Shown here in pieces: positions 7,587 through 15,342 of a DNA stretch of 64,000 nt (positions are counted from its first letter, which is position 1; each line of letters starts with the position of its first letter). Position numbers and translations under genes: made by a program. Below the pieces are notes generated by a model. The model had not been told where the DNA came from. It worked only from the letters and a program-made list of their open reading frames with translations, and ran no database searches. The stretch is from an uncultured Muribaculaceae bacterium (GTDB lineage Bacteria > Bacteroidota > Bacteroidia > Bacteroidales > Muribaculaceae), in contig CAJULY010000002.1 in the NCBI GenBank assembly GCA_910587185.1, forward strand, positions 168,390 through 232,389. The letters are read 5' to 3'.

Positions 7587-8624
7587 TCAGTGGCGTCCGC
7601 GTCCGCCGCCACCACCGCGAACAGTTCCGGTGCTACCTCCTCCTCGTAAACCGCCTCCAGAGCTGAATGAGCCGGTGTTTCGTGAAGAATTATTGTAAGA
7701 GGGACGGTAAGTGTTGTTCTTGTTGTTATTATTGTAATTCTGGTTATTACGATACGCATTGTCCTGATTACGGTTATTGCCGGCTCCGGGACGGATGGAC
7801 TGACGGTAACCGCTGCGATAACCTGACGAACTGTTGCCGGGACGATATCCATTGTTCTGGTTTATGCCATAGGATGGACGACTACCGGGACGATAGGCAT
7901 TGCCTGAACCGGGACGATAATTTCCGGAAGGTCTCGAGCCGTAACCGGGGCGTATGTTACCGATCGGTCTGTTTGGACGAACAGGCGCAGTCCAACCCCA
8001 TGACCAGGACGGTCCCCAGCCACAGCCGGGTCCCCATCCGGGAGTCCACGACCATGCAGGCCCCCAGCCCCATGACCAGGAGGGTCCCCAACCCCAATTC
8101 CAGCCCCAGTTCCAGGACCAATTCCAGTTCCAGGCGTACCATGAACGTGGATAGCCCCAATACCAGGATGAATAAGAGGGGAAGCCCCAATAATTATATG
8201 CGAAAGGATCATTGTTGACATATATATTTATGCTGGTGGCAGGCTGAGAATAGTAGATGGATGCAAGATCAGCGTCATCGGAGGATACAATTATATCGGG
8301 ATTGTGGAAACGTTCGATCTTACGGGTACTGTTGAAGTCTGTCACGTCGGCATTCTGTTTCAGAGTGTCGCCTTTTGCGAATATGCCTCGACGGTTGTAT
8401 TTGTCCACGTCTATTTTCGTATTTCCGGCATCGGGGGTGTAGGTGTCGGCGGAGGGATAGTCGTAAACAACAATATTTGTTTTTTTCTTGGGCTTGGTTT
8501 TTTCCGGAGTCTTGGATTTCGACGGATTGTAGTAGATATCGTCGTCATCATAACTCTGGGCTGAAACCACACAAGTGCTGCTTAAAAGTAATGCGGCAAT
8601 GATTGAAGTGAGTCGGATATTCAT
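7587..8624 (-). CDS. Secreted tryptophan/glycine-rich low-complexity protein
   Basis: I do not recognise a named family. Residues 1-22 are a signal peptide ending CVVSAQ. Residues 25-140 are polar, with acidic and lysine-rich patches and an IYVNNDPFAYNYWG junction. Residues 144-212 are extraordinary: 22 of 69 residues are Trp, in W-x-W-x runs mixed with Gly, Asn and Ser. Residues 213-345 are an Arg/Gly/Asn/Tyr-rich tail with RPG repeats and a final polyglycine RGGGGGRGRH. Several antisense frames stay open here because of the repetitive codons. The next gene on the strand is the FadL-like barrel, so a cell-surface or periplasmic role is likely. Function unknown. Confidence 0.8.
   Translation of the reverse strand: MNIRLTSIIAALLLSSTCVVSAQSYDDDDIYYNPSKSKTPEKTKPKKKTNIVVYDYPSADTYTPDAGNTKIDVDKYNRRGIFAKGDTLKQNADVTDFNSTRKIERFHNPDIIVSSDDADLASIYYSQPATSINIYVNNDPFAYNYWGFPSYSSWYWGYPRSWYAWNWNWSWNWGWNWGWGPSWSWGWGPAWSWTPGWGPGCGWGPSWSWGWTAPVRPNRPIGNIRPGYGSRPSGNYRPGSGNAYRPGSRPSYGINQNNGYRPGNSSSGYRSGYRQSIRPGAGNNRNQDNAYRNNQNYNNNNKNNTYRPSYNNSSRNTGSFSSGGGLRGGGSTGTVRGGGGGRGRH
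7989..8195 (-). repeat. Imperfect Trp-codon repeat tract inside the Trp-rich gene
   Basis: Degenerate short repeats built on TGG-GGN and TGG-AAC codon pairs encode residues 144-212. The repetition is visible on the plus strand as recurring CCCCAGCCC/CCATGACCAGG blocks between about 8000 and 8130. The tract could vary in length between strains by slippage. Confidence 0.7.
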
Positions 8625-8710
8625 GTTTTATCTTATTTTGAAGAGATTTATTCTGTCTGTTTGACTAAACCGCAGTAATAAGGTTTAATGCATTTTTTGC
8701 TTTGATATTA

Positions 8711-8718
8711 CAAATATA
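8711..8718 (-). promoter_or_regulatory. -7 box for the Trp-rich/FadL-like operon
   Basis: The minus strand reads TATATTTG, an exact TAnnTTTG match, 87 bases upstream of the ATG at 8624. No convincing -33 element was found. Confidence 0.45.
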
Positions 8719-8790
8719 ACAAATGGAATTAGATTTAAGAGCCATATTATAGAAAAAAGGCCAATATTTTAGAGAGATTAACAAATAATT

Positions 8791-8824
8791 GTCCGTCCAG
8801 CTCCGAATAAGGCTCTGGACGGAC
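8791..8824 (-). terminator. Hairpin terminator of the HdeD-like gene
   Basis: A 10-bp perfect stem (GTCCGTCCAG at 8791-8800, CTGGACGGAC at 8815-8824) lies 25 bases beyond the HdeD-like stop. It is followed on the minus strand by AATTATTTGTT. T-rich flanks occur on both sides, so it may also act on the plus strand. Confidence 0.7.
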
Positions 8825-8849
8825 ATTTTTATTATAACTGACAGATGCT

Positions 8850-9398
8850 TTATTTCACACGCGGACGCATTTCATAGCTGACCATGGAGATAGAGAAACC
8901 CCAGTAGATGAACGCAAGAGATGTCAGCCAGCTCGTCATCATCATATCCTGGATATAACCTGCCTCAAGGAAGAAAAATCCGATAATCAGCATCAATATG
9001 CCATTAATGAGATATATCCACCAATATCTGTGAGAACGGCGGTCAACAGCACTGAAAATAGCATTTATTCCCCAGAACAGGAAGACTATCGATATGAAAT
9101 ATGGAAATACGATCTCGGAAAGAATAACGCTTCTGACAAGCATGAATCCGATGAAGAGATCGATGATGCCTCCTGCGAGCCACCATCCCCACCCTTTGGG
9201 ACGATCATTGTAGGAGGAAACGCAGAGCTGCACGATTCCGGCAAGTACGAGAAGCCAGCCGAAAATCTGAGAAGAAACGGCATATCCTATAGTCGGCCAA
9301 AGAAAATAACAGAAACCACTTATGACCATGAGTATGCCGGCAATAAGAACAATCCACCAATACTTGGATTGACCAAAATAGTTCAATGAGTTTTTCAT
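8850..9398 (-). CDS. HdeD-family (DUF308) membrane protein
   Basis: The 182-residue protein has six predicted transmembrane helices arranged as repeated short hairpins: WWIVLIAGILMVISGFCYF, then a segment around IFGWLLVLAGIVQL, and later YWWIYLINGILMLIIGFFFL. This duplicated pattern is typical of HdeD/DUF308. Enterobacterial HdeD is linked to acid resistance, but the role in Bacteroidota is not established. The gene is divergent from mutS2 and appears monocistronic with a strong terminator. No clear promoter box was found upstream. Confidence 0.78.
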   Translation of the reverse strand: MKNSLNYFGQSKYWWIVLIAGILMVISGFCYFLWPTIGYAVSSQIFGWLLVLAGIVQLCVSSYNDRPKGWGWWLAGGIIDLFIGFMLVRSVILSEIVFPYFISIVFLFWGINAIFSAVDRRSHRYWWIYLINGILMLIIGFFFLEAGYIQDMMMTSWLTSLAFIYWGFSISMVSYEMRPRVK

Positions 9399-9499
9399 AA
9401 CTATGAAATTTTAGATTTGTTAATTTTTCTAATTTTATAACGCCCCACTTGCCTGATTTGTTGAAAAGATTTTATTTTGCGCGAATATTTTGTTTGAAA

Positions 9500-11950
9500 A
9501 TGATATATCCAACATCTATCGAAGATAAAATCGGATTCAAAGCTGTCAGGGATGGCATTAAAACTCACTGTGTCTCATCTATGGGACGTGAATTGGCGCA
9601 CTCGGTCTCGTTCATGACTGACTTTGACACGCTGGATTTTAAATTGCGTTCAACGGCAGAGATGCTTGCCATAATATCGGCTCAGGACGATATGCCGATA
9701 TCCTCTCTCAGCGATATTAGAGAGCAGTTACGTGTGATGGCTATTGCAGGAGCGGCTTTATCGACAACGGATCTTGTTGTTTTGCGCGGATCATTGTCAG
9801 TCATGAGCGCAATTGCCAATTATTTCCAATCGAAAAACTCGGAAGAAGAGAGCCCATACCCACTTCTGGTTTCAATAATTTCCGATATGGAAACATTTGA
9901 CGGGTGTGTGCGAGATATTGACCGTGTCATAGACCGTTACGGGAATGTTCTTGATTCCGCTTCTCCCGAGCTGGGGAGAATTAGGAGGGAACTCAACAGC
10001 ATGAACGGACGGGTAAATTCTGTCATGAGAAATGTGATTGCACGCGCGCAGAGGGAAGGAATACTCGATAGCGATACAACCCCTACCATGCGCGACGGGC
10101 GTCTGATGCTTCCAGTGGCGCCGATGAACAAGCGCCGTCTGGGGGGCATCGTGCATGACGAATCAGCTTCGGGTAAAACTGTTTTCATAGAACCTGCCGA
10201 AGTTGTTGAAGCCAACAACAAGATAAGGGAACTCGAACTTGAAGAACGTCGGGAGACAGCGCGGATACTCGGAGCGTTGACGGATGCTTTGCGCCCGTTT
10301 TCTCCGGCTATGGGAGAAAGTAACAAAATAATGGGAGAAATGGATTTCATTCATGCTAAAGCGGCTTATGCGAAAGAAACCGGAGCATGCATGCCTCATT
10401 TCTCACGTGAACCTCAGCTTGAACTCTATCACGCGTGTCATCCGGAACTTTTGGTTTCGCTGACGCGACAGGGTAAGGAAATCGTACCTCTTGATATAGA
10501 ACTTAACAGGAAAAACCGCATTCTCATCATCTCCGGTCCTAACGCAGGTGGTAAATCGGTGTGCCTGAAGACGGTTGCTGTCATTCAATATATGACTCAA
10601 TGCGGTGTTCTTCCCCCCGTCTATGAAAATTCCCATATCGGTATATTCGATGACATATTCATAGACATAGGCGATGACCAGTCGATCGAAAACGATCTTA
10701 GCACATACAGTTCTCATCTCCGAAACATGAGCGTCATTATCAGACGCGGCCGTCAGTCCTCTCTGGTTCTGATAGACGAATTCGGGGGAGGCACCGAGCC
10801 TCAGATCGGTGGGGCTATCGCTCAGGCTATCCTGCGTCAGATAAATGAAAAAGGAATGTGGGGAGTAATTACGACCCATTATCAGAATCTGAAGCATTTC
10901 GCAGAGGACACGGAAGGACTGATAAACGGAAGTATGCTCTATGACCGGCAGAAGATGGAACCGCTGTTCAAACTTGCAATAGGGAATCCGGGCAGTTCGT
11001 TCGCGATAGAGATAGCGCTAAAGACAGGCCTTCCGAAGGAAATCATAGAGGAGGCCAAGAGTATCGTAGGCAGCGACTATGTCAATATGGACAAATATCT
11101 TCTTGATATCGCCAGAGATAAAAAATACTGGGAAAACAAGCGGCAGTCCATACGCCAGAAAGAAAAGAAGATAGACCAGGTTCTTGACCGCTATGAGACA
11201 GAAGCGGATGAGCTCCGGGCATCACGCAAACTGATTATATCAGAAGCAAAGGCCGAGGCCTCGAGAATCATAGACGAATCAAACGCCAGTATCGAACGTG
11301 TCATACATGAGATACGCAAATCTCAGGCTGAGAAAGAAAAGACCCGTGAGGCGCGCCAGAAACTGAAGGATGAGAGAGAAGACATAGGCCATAAATCGGA
11401 AAAAGAGCCGGAAATATTGAGGAAAGTTCCTCGCAGAAACAAGAATAAGCCCAAGGTTCGTCAATCACCGGAGACCAAAGAGGTTATTGAGGTCGGCGAT
11501 ATAGTGAAACTGAATGGAGAAGGAACACCGGGTAAAGTCATATCGATAGAAGGAAAACAGGCTCAGGTCGTTTTCGGAATGATAAAGACAACAGTAGATG
11601 TTTCCAAACTTCGCCACACAATGTCGAAACTTCCGTCAGGAAACAGTCAGGGTGCTTCGTTCATCTCTTCCTCTACATCGGAGGATATCCGATCACGACA
11701 GTTACAGTTCAAACAGGATATAGATGTCCGTGGAATGAGGGTTGACGAGGCGTTGCAGGCAGTGACATATTTCATAGACGATGCGATTCAGTTCAGCGCG
11801 TCTAAGGTCAGGATATTACATGGAACAGGTACAGGTGCGCTACGTCAGAGTATCCGCGAATATCTCGCTACGGTAAAGGGCGTTCGCAATTATCATGACG
11901 AGAATGTGCAATTCGGGGGAGCCGGAATTACCGTTGTCGAGTTAGAATAG
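9500..11950 (+). CDS. mutS2: MutS2 family ATPase/endonuclease with Smr domain
   Basis: The protein is 816 residues from the ATG at 9500 (MIYPTSIEDKIGF, the usual start in this group); the upstream ATG at 9449 would add 17 atypical residues. The core has Walker A GPNAGGKSV near residue 345, the STYSSHLRNM loop, Walker B region LIDEFGGGTEP near 425, and TTHYQNLK. A long charged coiled coil follows at about 540-660. The C-terminal Smr nuclease domain (about 741-816) carries DVRGMRVDEAL and ILHGTGTGALR. Family members suppress homologous recombination or rescue collided ribosomes. There is no mismatch-recognition domain I. Its 3' end overlaps the convergent feoAB gene by nine bases. Confidence 0.95.
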   Translation: MIYPTSIEDKIGFKAVRDGIKTHCVSSMGRELAHSVSFMTDFDTLDFKLRSTAEMLAIISAQDDMPISSLSDIREQLRVMAIAGAALSTTDLVVLRGSLSVMSAIANYFQSKNSEEESPYPLLVSIISDMETFDGCVRDIDRVIDRYGNVLDSASPELGRIRRELNSMNGRVNSVMRNVIARAQREGILDSDTTPTMRDGRLMLPVAPMNKRRLGGIVHDESASGKTVFIEPAEVVEANNKIRELELEERRETARILGALTDALRPFSPAMGESNKIMGEMDFIHAKAAYAKETGACMPHFSREPQLELYHACHPELLVSLTRQGKEIVPLDIELNRKNRILIISGPNAGGKSVCLKTVAVIQYMTQCGVLPPVYENSHIGIFDDIFIDIGDDQSIENDLSTYSSHLRNMSVIIRRGRQSSLVLIDEFGGGTEPQIGGAIAQAILRQINEKGMWGVITTHYQNLKHFAEDTEGLINGSMLYDRQKMEPLFKLAIGNPGSSFAIEIALKTGLPKEIIEEAKSIVGSDYVNMDKYLLDIARDKKYWENKRQSIRQKEKKIDQVLDRYETEADELRASRKLIISEAKAEASRIIDESNASIERVIHEIRKSQAEKEKTREARQKLKDEREDIGHKSEKEPEILRKVPRRNKNKPKVRQSPETKEVIEVGDIVKLNGEGTPGKVISIEGKQAQVVFGMIKTTVDVSKLRHTMSKLPSGNSQGASFISSSTSEDIRSRQLQFKQDIDVRGMRVDEALQAVTYFIDDAIQFSASKVRILHGTGTGALRQSIREYLATVKGVRNYHDENVQFGGAGITVVELE

Positions 11951-14347
11951 CAATGCTATTCTGTAAACGACAAAAGCCAGTAACCATGCGACCGCCGTAT
12001 TATATATGATGGAAAATGCTCCATACTGCCATTTGCCGGTCTCTTTCACTATGGCGACAAGAGTTGCAATACAAGGGCAATAGAGGAGAATGAAGACCAT
12101 GAAGGCAAGTGCGGACGCCGCGGTAAAGGGTACCTGGCCGGTAACGGGATCAGGACGGGTGATTTTTTCCTGGAGGCTTTCATCCGTGGCTTCCTCGCTT
12201 CCGGTATAAAGGACTCCGAGAGTTGATACTACGATCTCTTTCGCCGGTACTCCGGCTATGGCTGCGACCGTCCCGCGCCAATGAATTCCTATAGGTTCAA
12301 AAACCGGATTTATGGCTTTACCCATCATTTCAAGATAAGAATCGGAATTAGGGTCGATATCGGAATCATTGACCGGTATTGATGAATTTTCTATTGCTAC
12401 AGGAATCTCTTCGTCATGTATAGGGAAATAATTAAGGGCCCATACGATGATGGATGCAACCAGAATGACGCCCCCCATTTTTTTTAGATACTGTTTTCCT
12501 TTGCCCCAGGTGTGGCGCAGGGAAGCTTTCATGGTCGGCATGCGATAAGGGGGCAGTTCCATTACAAAAGGTGTCTCGTCTTTCCTGAAATAGAATTTGC
12601 GCAGACATTTAGCAGTGATGACAGCCACGAGGATTCCGGTGAGATAGAGACAGAAGAATACAATGGCTGCATGCCTCTCGAAAAACGCGCCGACAAGCAG
12701 AACATAAATGGGGAGGCGCGCCGAGCAGGACATAAACGGGTTGATGAGAATGGTGATTATACGGCTGCTTCGGCTCTCTATGCTGCGTCCCGCCATTATA
12801 GCCGGCACATTGCAGCCGAATCCCATTACCAACGGGATGAAAGATTTTCCGTGAAGACCTATCCGGTGCATCAGATTGTCCATTATGAATGCTGCACGGG
12901 CCATATATCCTGAATCTTCCATGAATGATATGCAGAAATAAAGAATCAGAATATTTGGTAGAAACACGATCACGCCGCCGACACCTCCGATGATACCGTC
13001 GGCGATCATATCTTTCAGCCATCCGGCAGGCATATAGTCTTCTATCAGACCCGCTATCCATCCGACGAGTGATTCTATCCATTCCATAGGGTAAGAACCG
13101 AGCTCGAATGTTGCCCAGAATGTAAGGAACATTATGGCGAGGAATATAGGAAAGCCGAATAATTTGTTGGTTACGAAAGCGTCGATCAGATGGGTGGATT
13201 TTTCCACACCGCGCGTGCCTTTTACCAAAGTTTCGGCAAGCGCTCCGGAGATAAAGCCGTATTTTTCGCTTGCTATGGCGCTCTGGACATCCTCGTTGAG
13301 CGATTTTTCAATCTCAGTCTCTATCTTGTCTCGTGTAGCGAGAAGATTCTCATAATCACTGCTGACACTGATGATTTTCTCGGCCTCTTTGTCATGCTCT
13401 ATGAGTTTTATAGCGAGGTATCGCGGTGAAAATTGCGGCGGAATGAACTTGTCGGCCTTAAGTTTGTCTTTCAGTATCGTGACTCCGTTTTCAATGACCG
13501 GCCCGAGATTGACATGTATATGGCGTACAGCCTGGTGGCGGTCCTCATAGACAGCAATTATAGCGTCGAAGAGCTCGTTCATGCCGCGGCCTGTCTTGGA
13601 GACTGTCGGGACGATAGGGACACCGAGCATTTCGCCAAGAAGTTTATAGTTGAGTTTGTCGCCGGAACGTTCAAGCTCGTCGTACATGTTGAGCGCGATG
13701 ACGAGTCTCCTGTCCATATCGATCAGTTCGGTGGTCAGATACAGATTGCGTTCAAGGTTAGAGGCTACAACCACGTTGACAATGATATCCGGAGTCTCAT
13801 CAGAAAGATATCTTCTCACATAGAGTTCTTCCGGCGAATAGGAGTCGAGAGAATAAGTCCCGGGCAGATCGACAATGTTGAATTTGTAACCGCCGTATTC
13901 AAAATGTCCGTGTTTGGCGTCAACGGTCACCCCGCTGTAATTGCCGACATGTTCGTGAGCTCCGGAAACGATGTTGAACATGGAAGTTTTTCCACAGTTG
14001 GGATTTCCAATAAGGGCTATGTTGATTGTCTTTCGGCTACTGTCGTAGTTAGTGTTAGCCGGCCGGTGACTTTTTTCAATCAGAGTGTTGGTATGAGAAC
14101 TTTCGTCGGTCAGTCCGGACTCTTCCAGGGGAACGATTTCGATCATATTTGCCTCCGCTCTGCGCAAGGATACCTCATATCCCATCAACGAATATTTTAC
14201 CGGATCATGCATGGGAGCCTGAAGAAGGGCCTCTATTTCGCGTCCTTTCACAAAGCCCATTTCAATTAGGCGTTTTCTGAAGGCGCCGTGTCCGACAATC
14301 TTGACGATTATGGCTTTTTTGCCTGTTTTGAGCTCGTTTAATCTCAT
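11942..14347 (-). CDS. feoB: Ferrous iron transporter, FeoA-FeoB fusion
   Basis: From the ATG at 14347 the protein is 801 residues; an in-frame upstream ATG at 14386 gives an unlikely extension. Residues 1-75 are a FeoA SH3-like domain (MRLNELKTGKKA, RLIEMGFVKGREIE). After a linker comes the FeoB G domain with G1 GNPNCGKTSMFN near 111 and the DLPGTYSL G3 motif. The membrane part has the Gate regions (IPLVMGFGCNVPAIMAGR, and AGVPAKEIVVSTLGVLY) and a C-terminal helix bundle. It imports Fe(II) across the inner membrane. FeoA-FeoB fusion is normal in Bacteroidales. A promoter-like element lies just upstream. Confidence 0.96.
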   Translation of the reverse strand: MRLNELKTGKKAIIVKIVGHGAFRKRLIEMGFVKGREIEALLQAPMHDPVKYSLMGYEVSLRRAEANMIEIVPLEESGLTDESSHTNTLIEKSHRPANTNYDSSRKTINIALIGNPNCGKTSMFNIVSGAHEHVGNYSGVTVDAKHGHFEYGGYKFNIVDLPGTYSLDSYSPEELYVRRYLSDETPDIIVNVVVASNLERNLYLTTELIDMDRRLVIALNMYDELERSGDKLNYKLLGEMLGVPIVPTVSKTGRGMNELFDAIIAVYEDRHQAVRHIHVNLGPVIENGVTILKDKLKADKFIPPQFSPRYLAIKLIEHDKEAEKIISVSSDYENLLATRDKIETEIEKSLNEDVQSAIASEKYGFISGALAETLVKGTRGVEKSTHLIDAFVTNKLFGFPIFLAIMFLTFWATFELGSYPMEWIESLVGWIAGLIEDYMPAGWLKDMIADGIIGGVGGVIVFLPNILILYFCISFMEDSGYMARAAFIMDNLMHRIGLHGKSFIPLVMGFGCNVPAIMAGRSIESRSSRIITILINPFMSCSARLPIYVLLVGAFFERHAAIVFFCLYLTGILVAVITAKCLRKFYFRKDETPFVMELPPYRMPTMKASLRHTWGKGKQYLKKMGGVILVASIIVWALNYFPIHDEEIPVAIENSSIPVNDSDIDPNSDSYLEMMGKAINPVFEPIGIHWRGTVAAIAGVPAKEIVVSTLGVLYTGSEEATDESLQEKITRPDPVTGQVPFTAASALAFMVFILLYCPCIATLVAIVKETGKWQYGAFSIIYNTAVAWLLAFVVYRIALLF

Positions 14348-14363
14348 TTGTCGATATTTTTTG

Positions 14364-14395
14364 CAAAGTTGATAAAATATAATCAAAAAGACAAA
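14364..14395 (-). promoter_or_regulatory. Candidate feoAB promoter
   Basis: On the minus strand TTTG (plus 14392-14395) is followed after 20 bases by CAACTTTG (plus 14364-14371), one mismatch from TAnnTTTG, 16 bases before the ATG. No clear Fur box was recognised by eye. Confidence 0.4.
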
Positions 14396-14412
14396 TCTTA
14401 TTTAGACTTTGT

Positions 14413-15342
14413 TTAAATAATTATATTTCTAACCGCAGCAAGATATCCGGGAACAGAAGATGATTTTTTGATAGCTTTCCAGTTTCGCCGCCCGATTATT
14501 GTTTCAGAATAATCCCAGAAAGGTTTCATTTTTTGCAATAAGTGGACTTCTCCGTTTAAAGTCTCGTCATAGTATTCGAATATATATTGATGAAAAGCGA
14601 CCAGTTGCAGGAGAAGCTTAGCTCGCTCTATTTCATACCCGTTTCTGTACTCGTCAAAAATCGAAGGACGCATCAGCAAACCTCTTCCAACCATGATACC
14701 GATAATTTCGGGATAACGTCTCCTAATTACATCAATCTGATCTGGGGTAGTGATATCTCCATTGAAAATGACAGGGTTCGCAGATGTCAGGAGTATTCTT
14801 TCGAACTGCCTGATTTCAAGATCTCCGGAATACTGGTTTGCAGCGAGCCGCGGATGAACAGTCAACGCGGCTAATTTAGCTACATTGAGCAATGGCAATA
14901 TGTTTTCCCAGTCCCGGATATTGTCTATCCCGGGACGCATTTTTACTGAAAATGATATTTCAGGGCGTTGGTGTATTTCCTGAACGACCTGTTTGATTAT
15001 ATCGGGACGGCGTAACAATCCTGCTCCACGGCCTCTATTTACCTGCGGCGGAAACGGACAGCCCATATTGAGATCTATCCGATGGAAGCCGGCTGAGACC
15101 AGCTCATCTGTAAGCGTGCGGAATTCATCGAGATCTTTGAATATTATCTGCGGGACTACGGTGTGGTTATCATTAAGAGGCGAAGTCAGGTCGCGCATGT
15201 CTTTCGGACGTGCGTGACCCTGTTCGAATCTGATAAATGGAGTATAGTATTCATCGGCACCTCCCGAGAGTCGGGCATGAAAATGTCTAAAAGGTGCTTC
15301 TGTATAGCCCTGCATCGGGGCCGCTATAAGTTTAAAGTCCAT
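14413..15342 (-). CDS. tRNA-dihydrouridine synthase
   Basis: This 309-residue FMN enzyme of the Dus family starts IAAPMQGYTEAPFR. It has the catalytic-cysteine region LNMGCPFPPQVNRGRGAGLL (Cys near residue 98), VKMRPGID, the His in LTVHPRLA, NGDITTPDQI and the phosphate-binding GIMVGRGLLMRPSIF. It reduces specific uridines of tRNA with NADPH. The exact position (DusA, B or C type) cannot be decided by eye. Its start overlaps the end of the alpha-2-macroglobulin gene by 11 bases, so the two are probably translated from the same message. Confidence 0.9.
   Translation of the reverse strand: MDFKLIAAPMQGYTEAPFRHFHARLSGGADEYYTPFIRFEQGHARPKDMRDLTSPLNDNHTVVPQIIFKDLDEFRTLTDELVSAGFHRIDLNMGCPFPPQVNRGRGAGLLRRPDIIKQVVQEIHQRPEISFSVKMRPGIDNIRDWENILPLLNVAKLAALTVHPRLAANQYSGDLEIRQFERILLTSANPVIFNGDITTPDQIDVIRRRYPEIIGIMVGRGLLMRPSIFDEYRNGYEIERAKLLLQLVAFHQYIFEYYDETLNGEVHLLQKMKPFWDYSETIIGRRNWKAIKKSSSVPGYLAAVRNIII

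Noticed and set aside
7980..8150. Repeated blocks that might suggest a CRISPR or satellite array
   Set aside because: The repeats are irregular, lack spacers, and are fully explained by coding for Trp-Gly units.
7667..8218. Several long open frames on both strands across the Trp-rich gene
   Set aside because: They arise from the repetitive TGG/GGN codon pattern. Only the minus-strand frame from 8624 has a signal peptide and a sensible start and stop.
9449..9499. Upstream ATG extension of mutS2
   Set aside because: The extra 17 residues do not resemble MutS2, whose relatives begin at the MIYP start at 9500.
13433..14269. 278-codon open frame on the plus strand inside feoAB
   Set aside because: It is antisense to the conserved G domain of FeoB, whose motifs are unambiguous. 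The translation has no recognisable domain or plausible start context.
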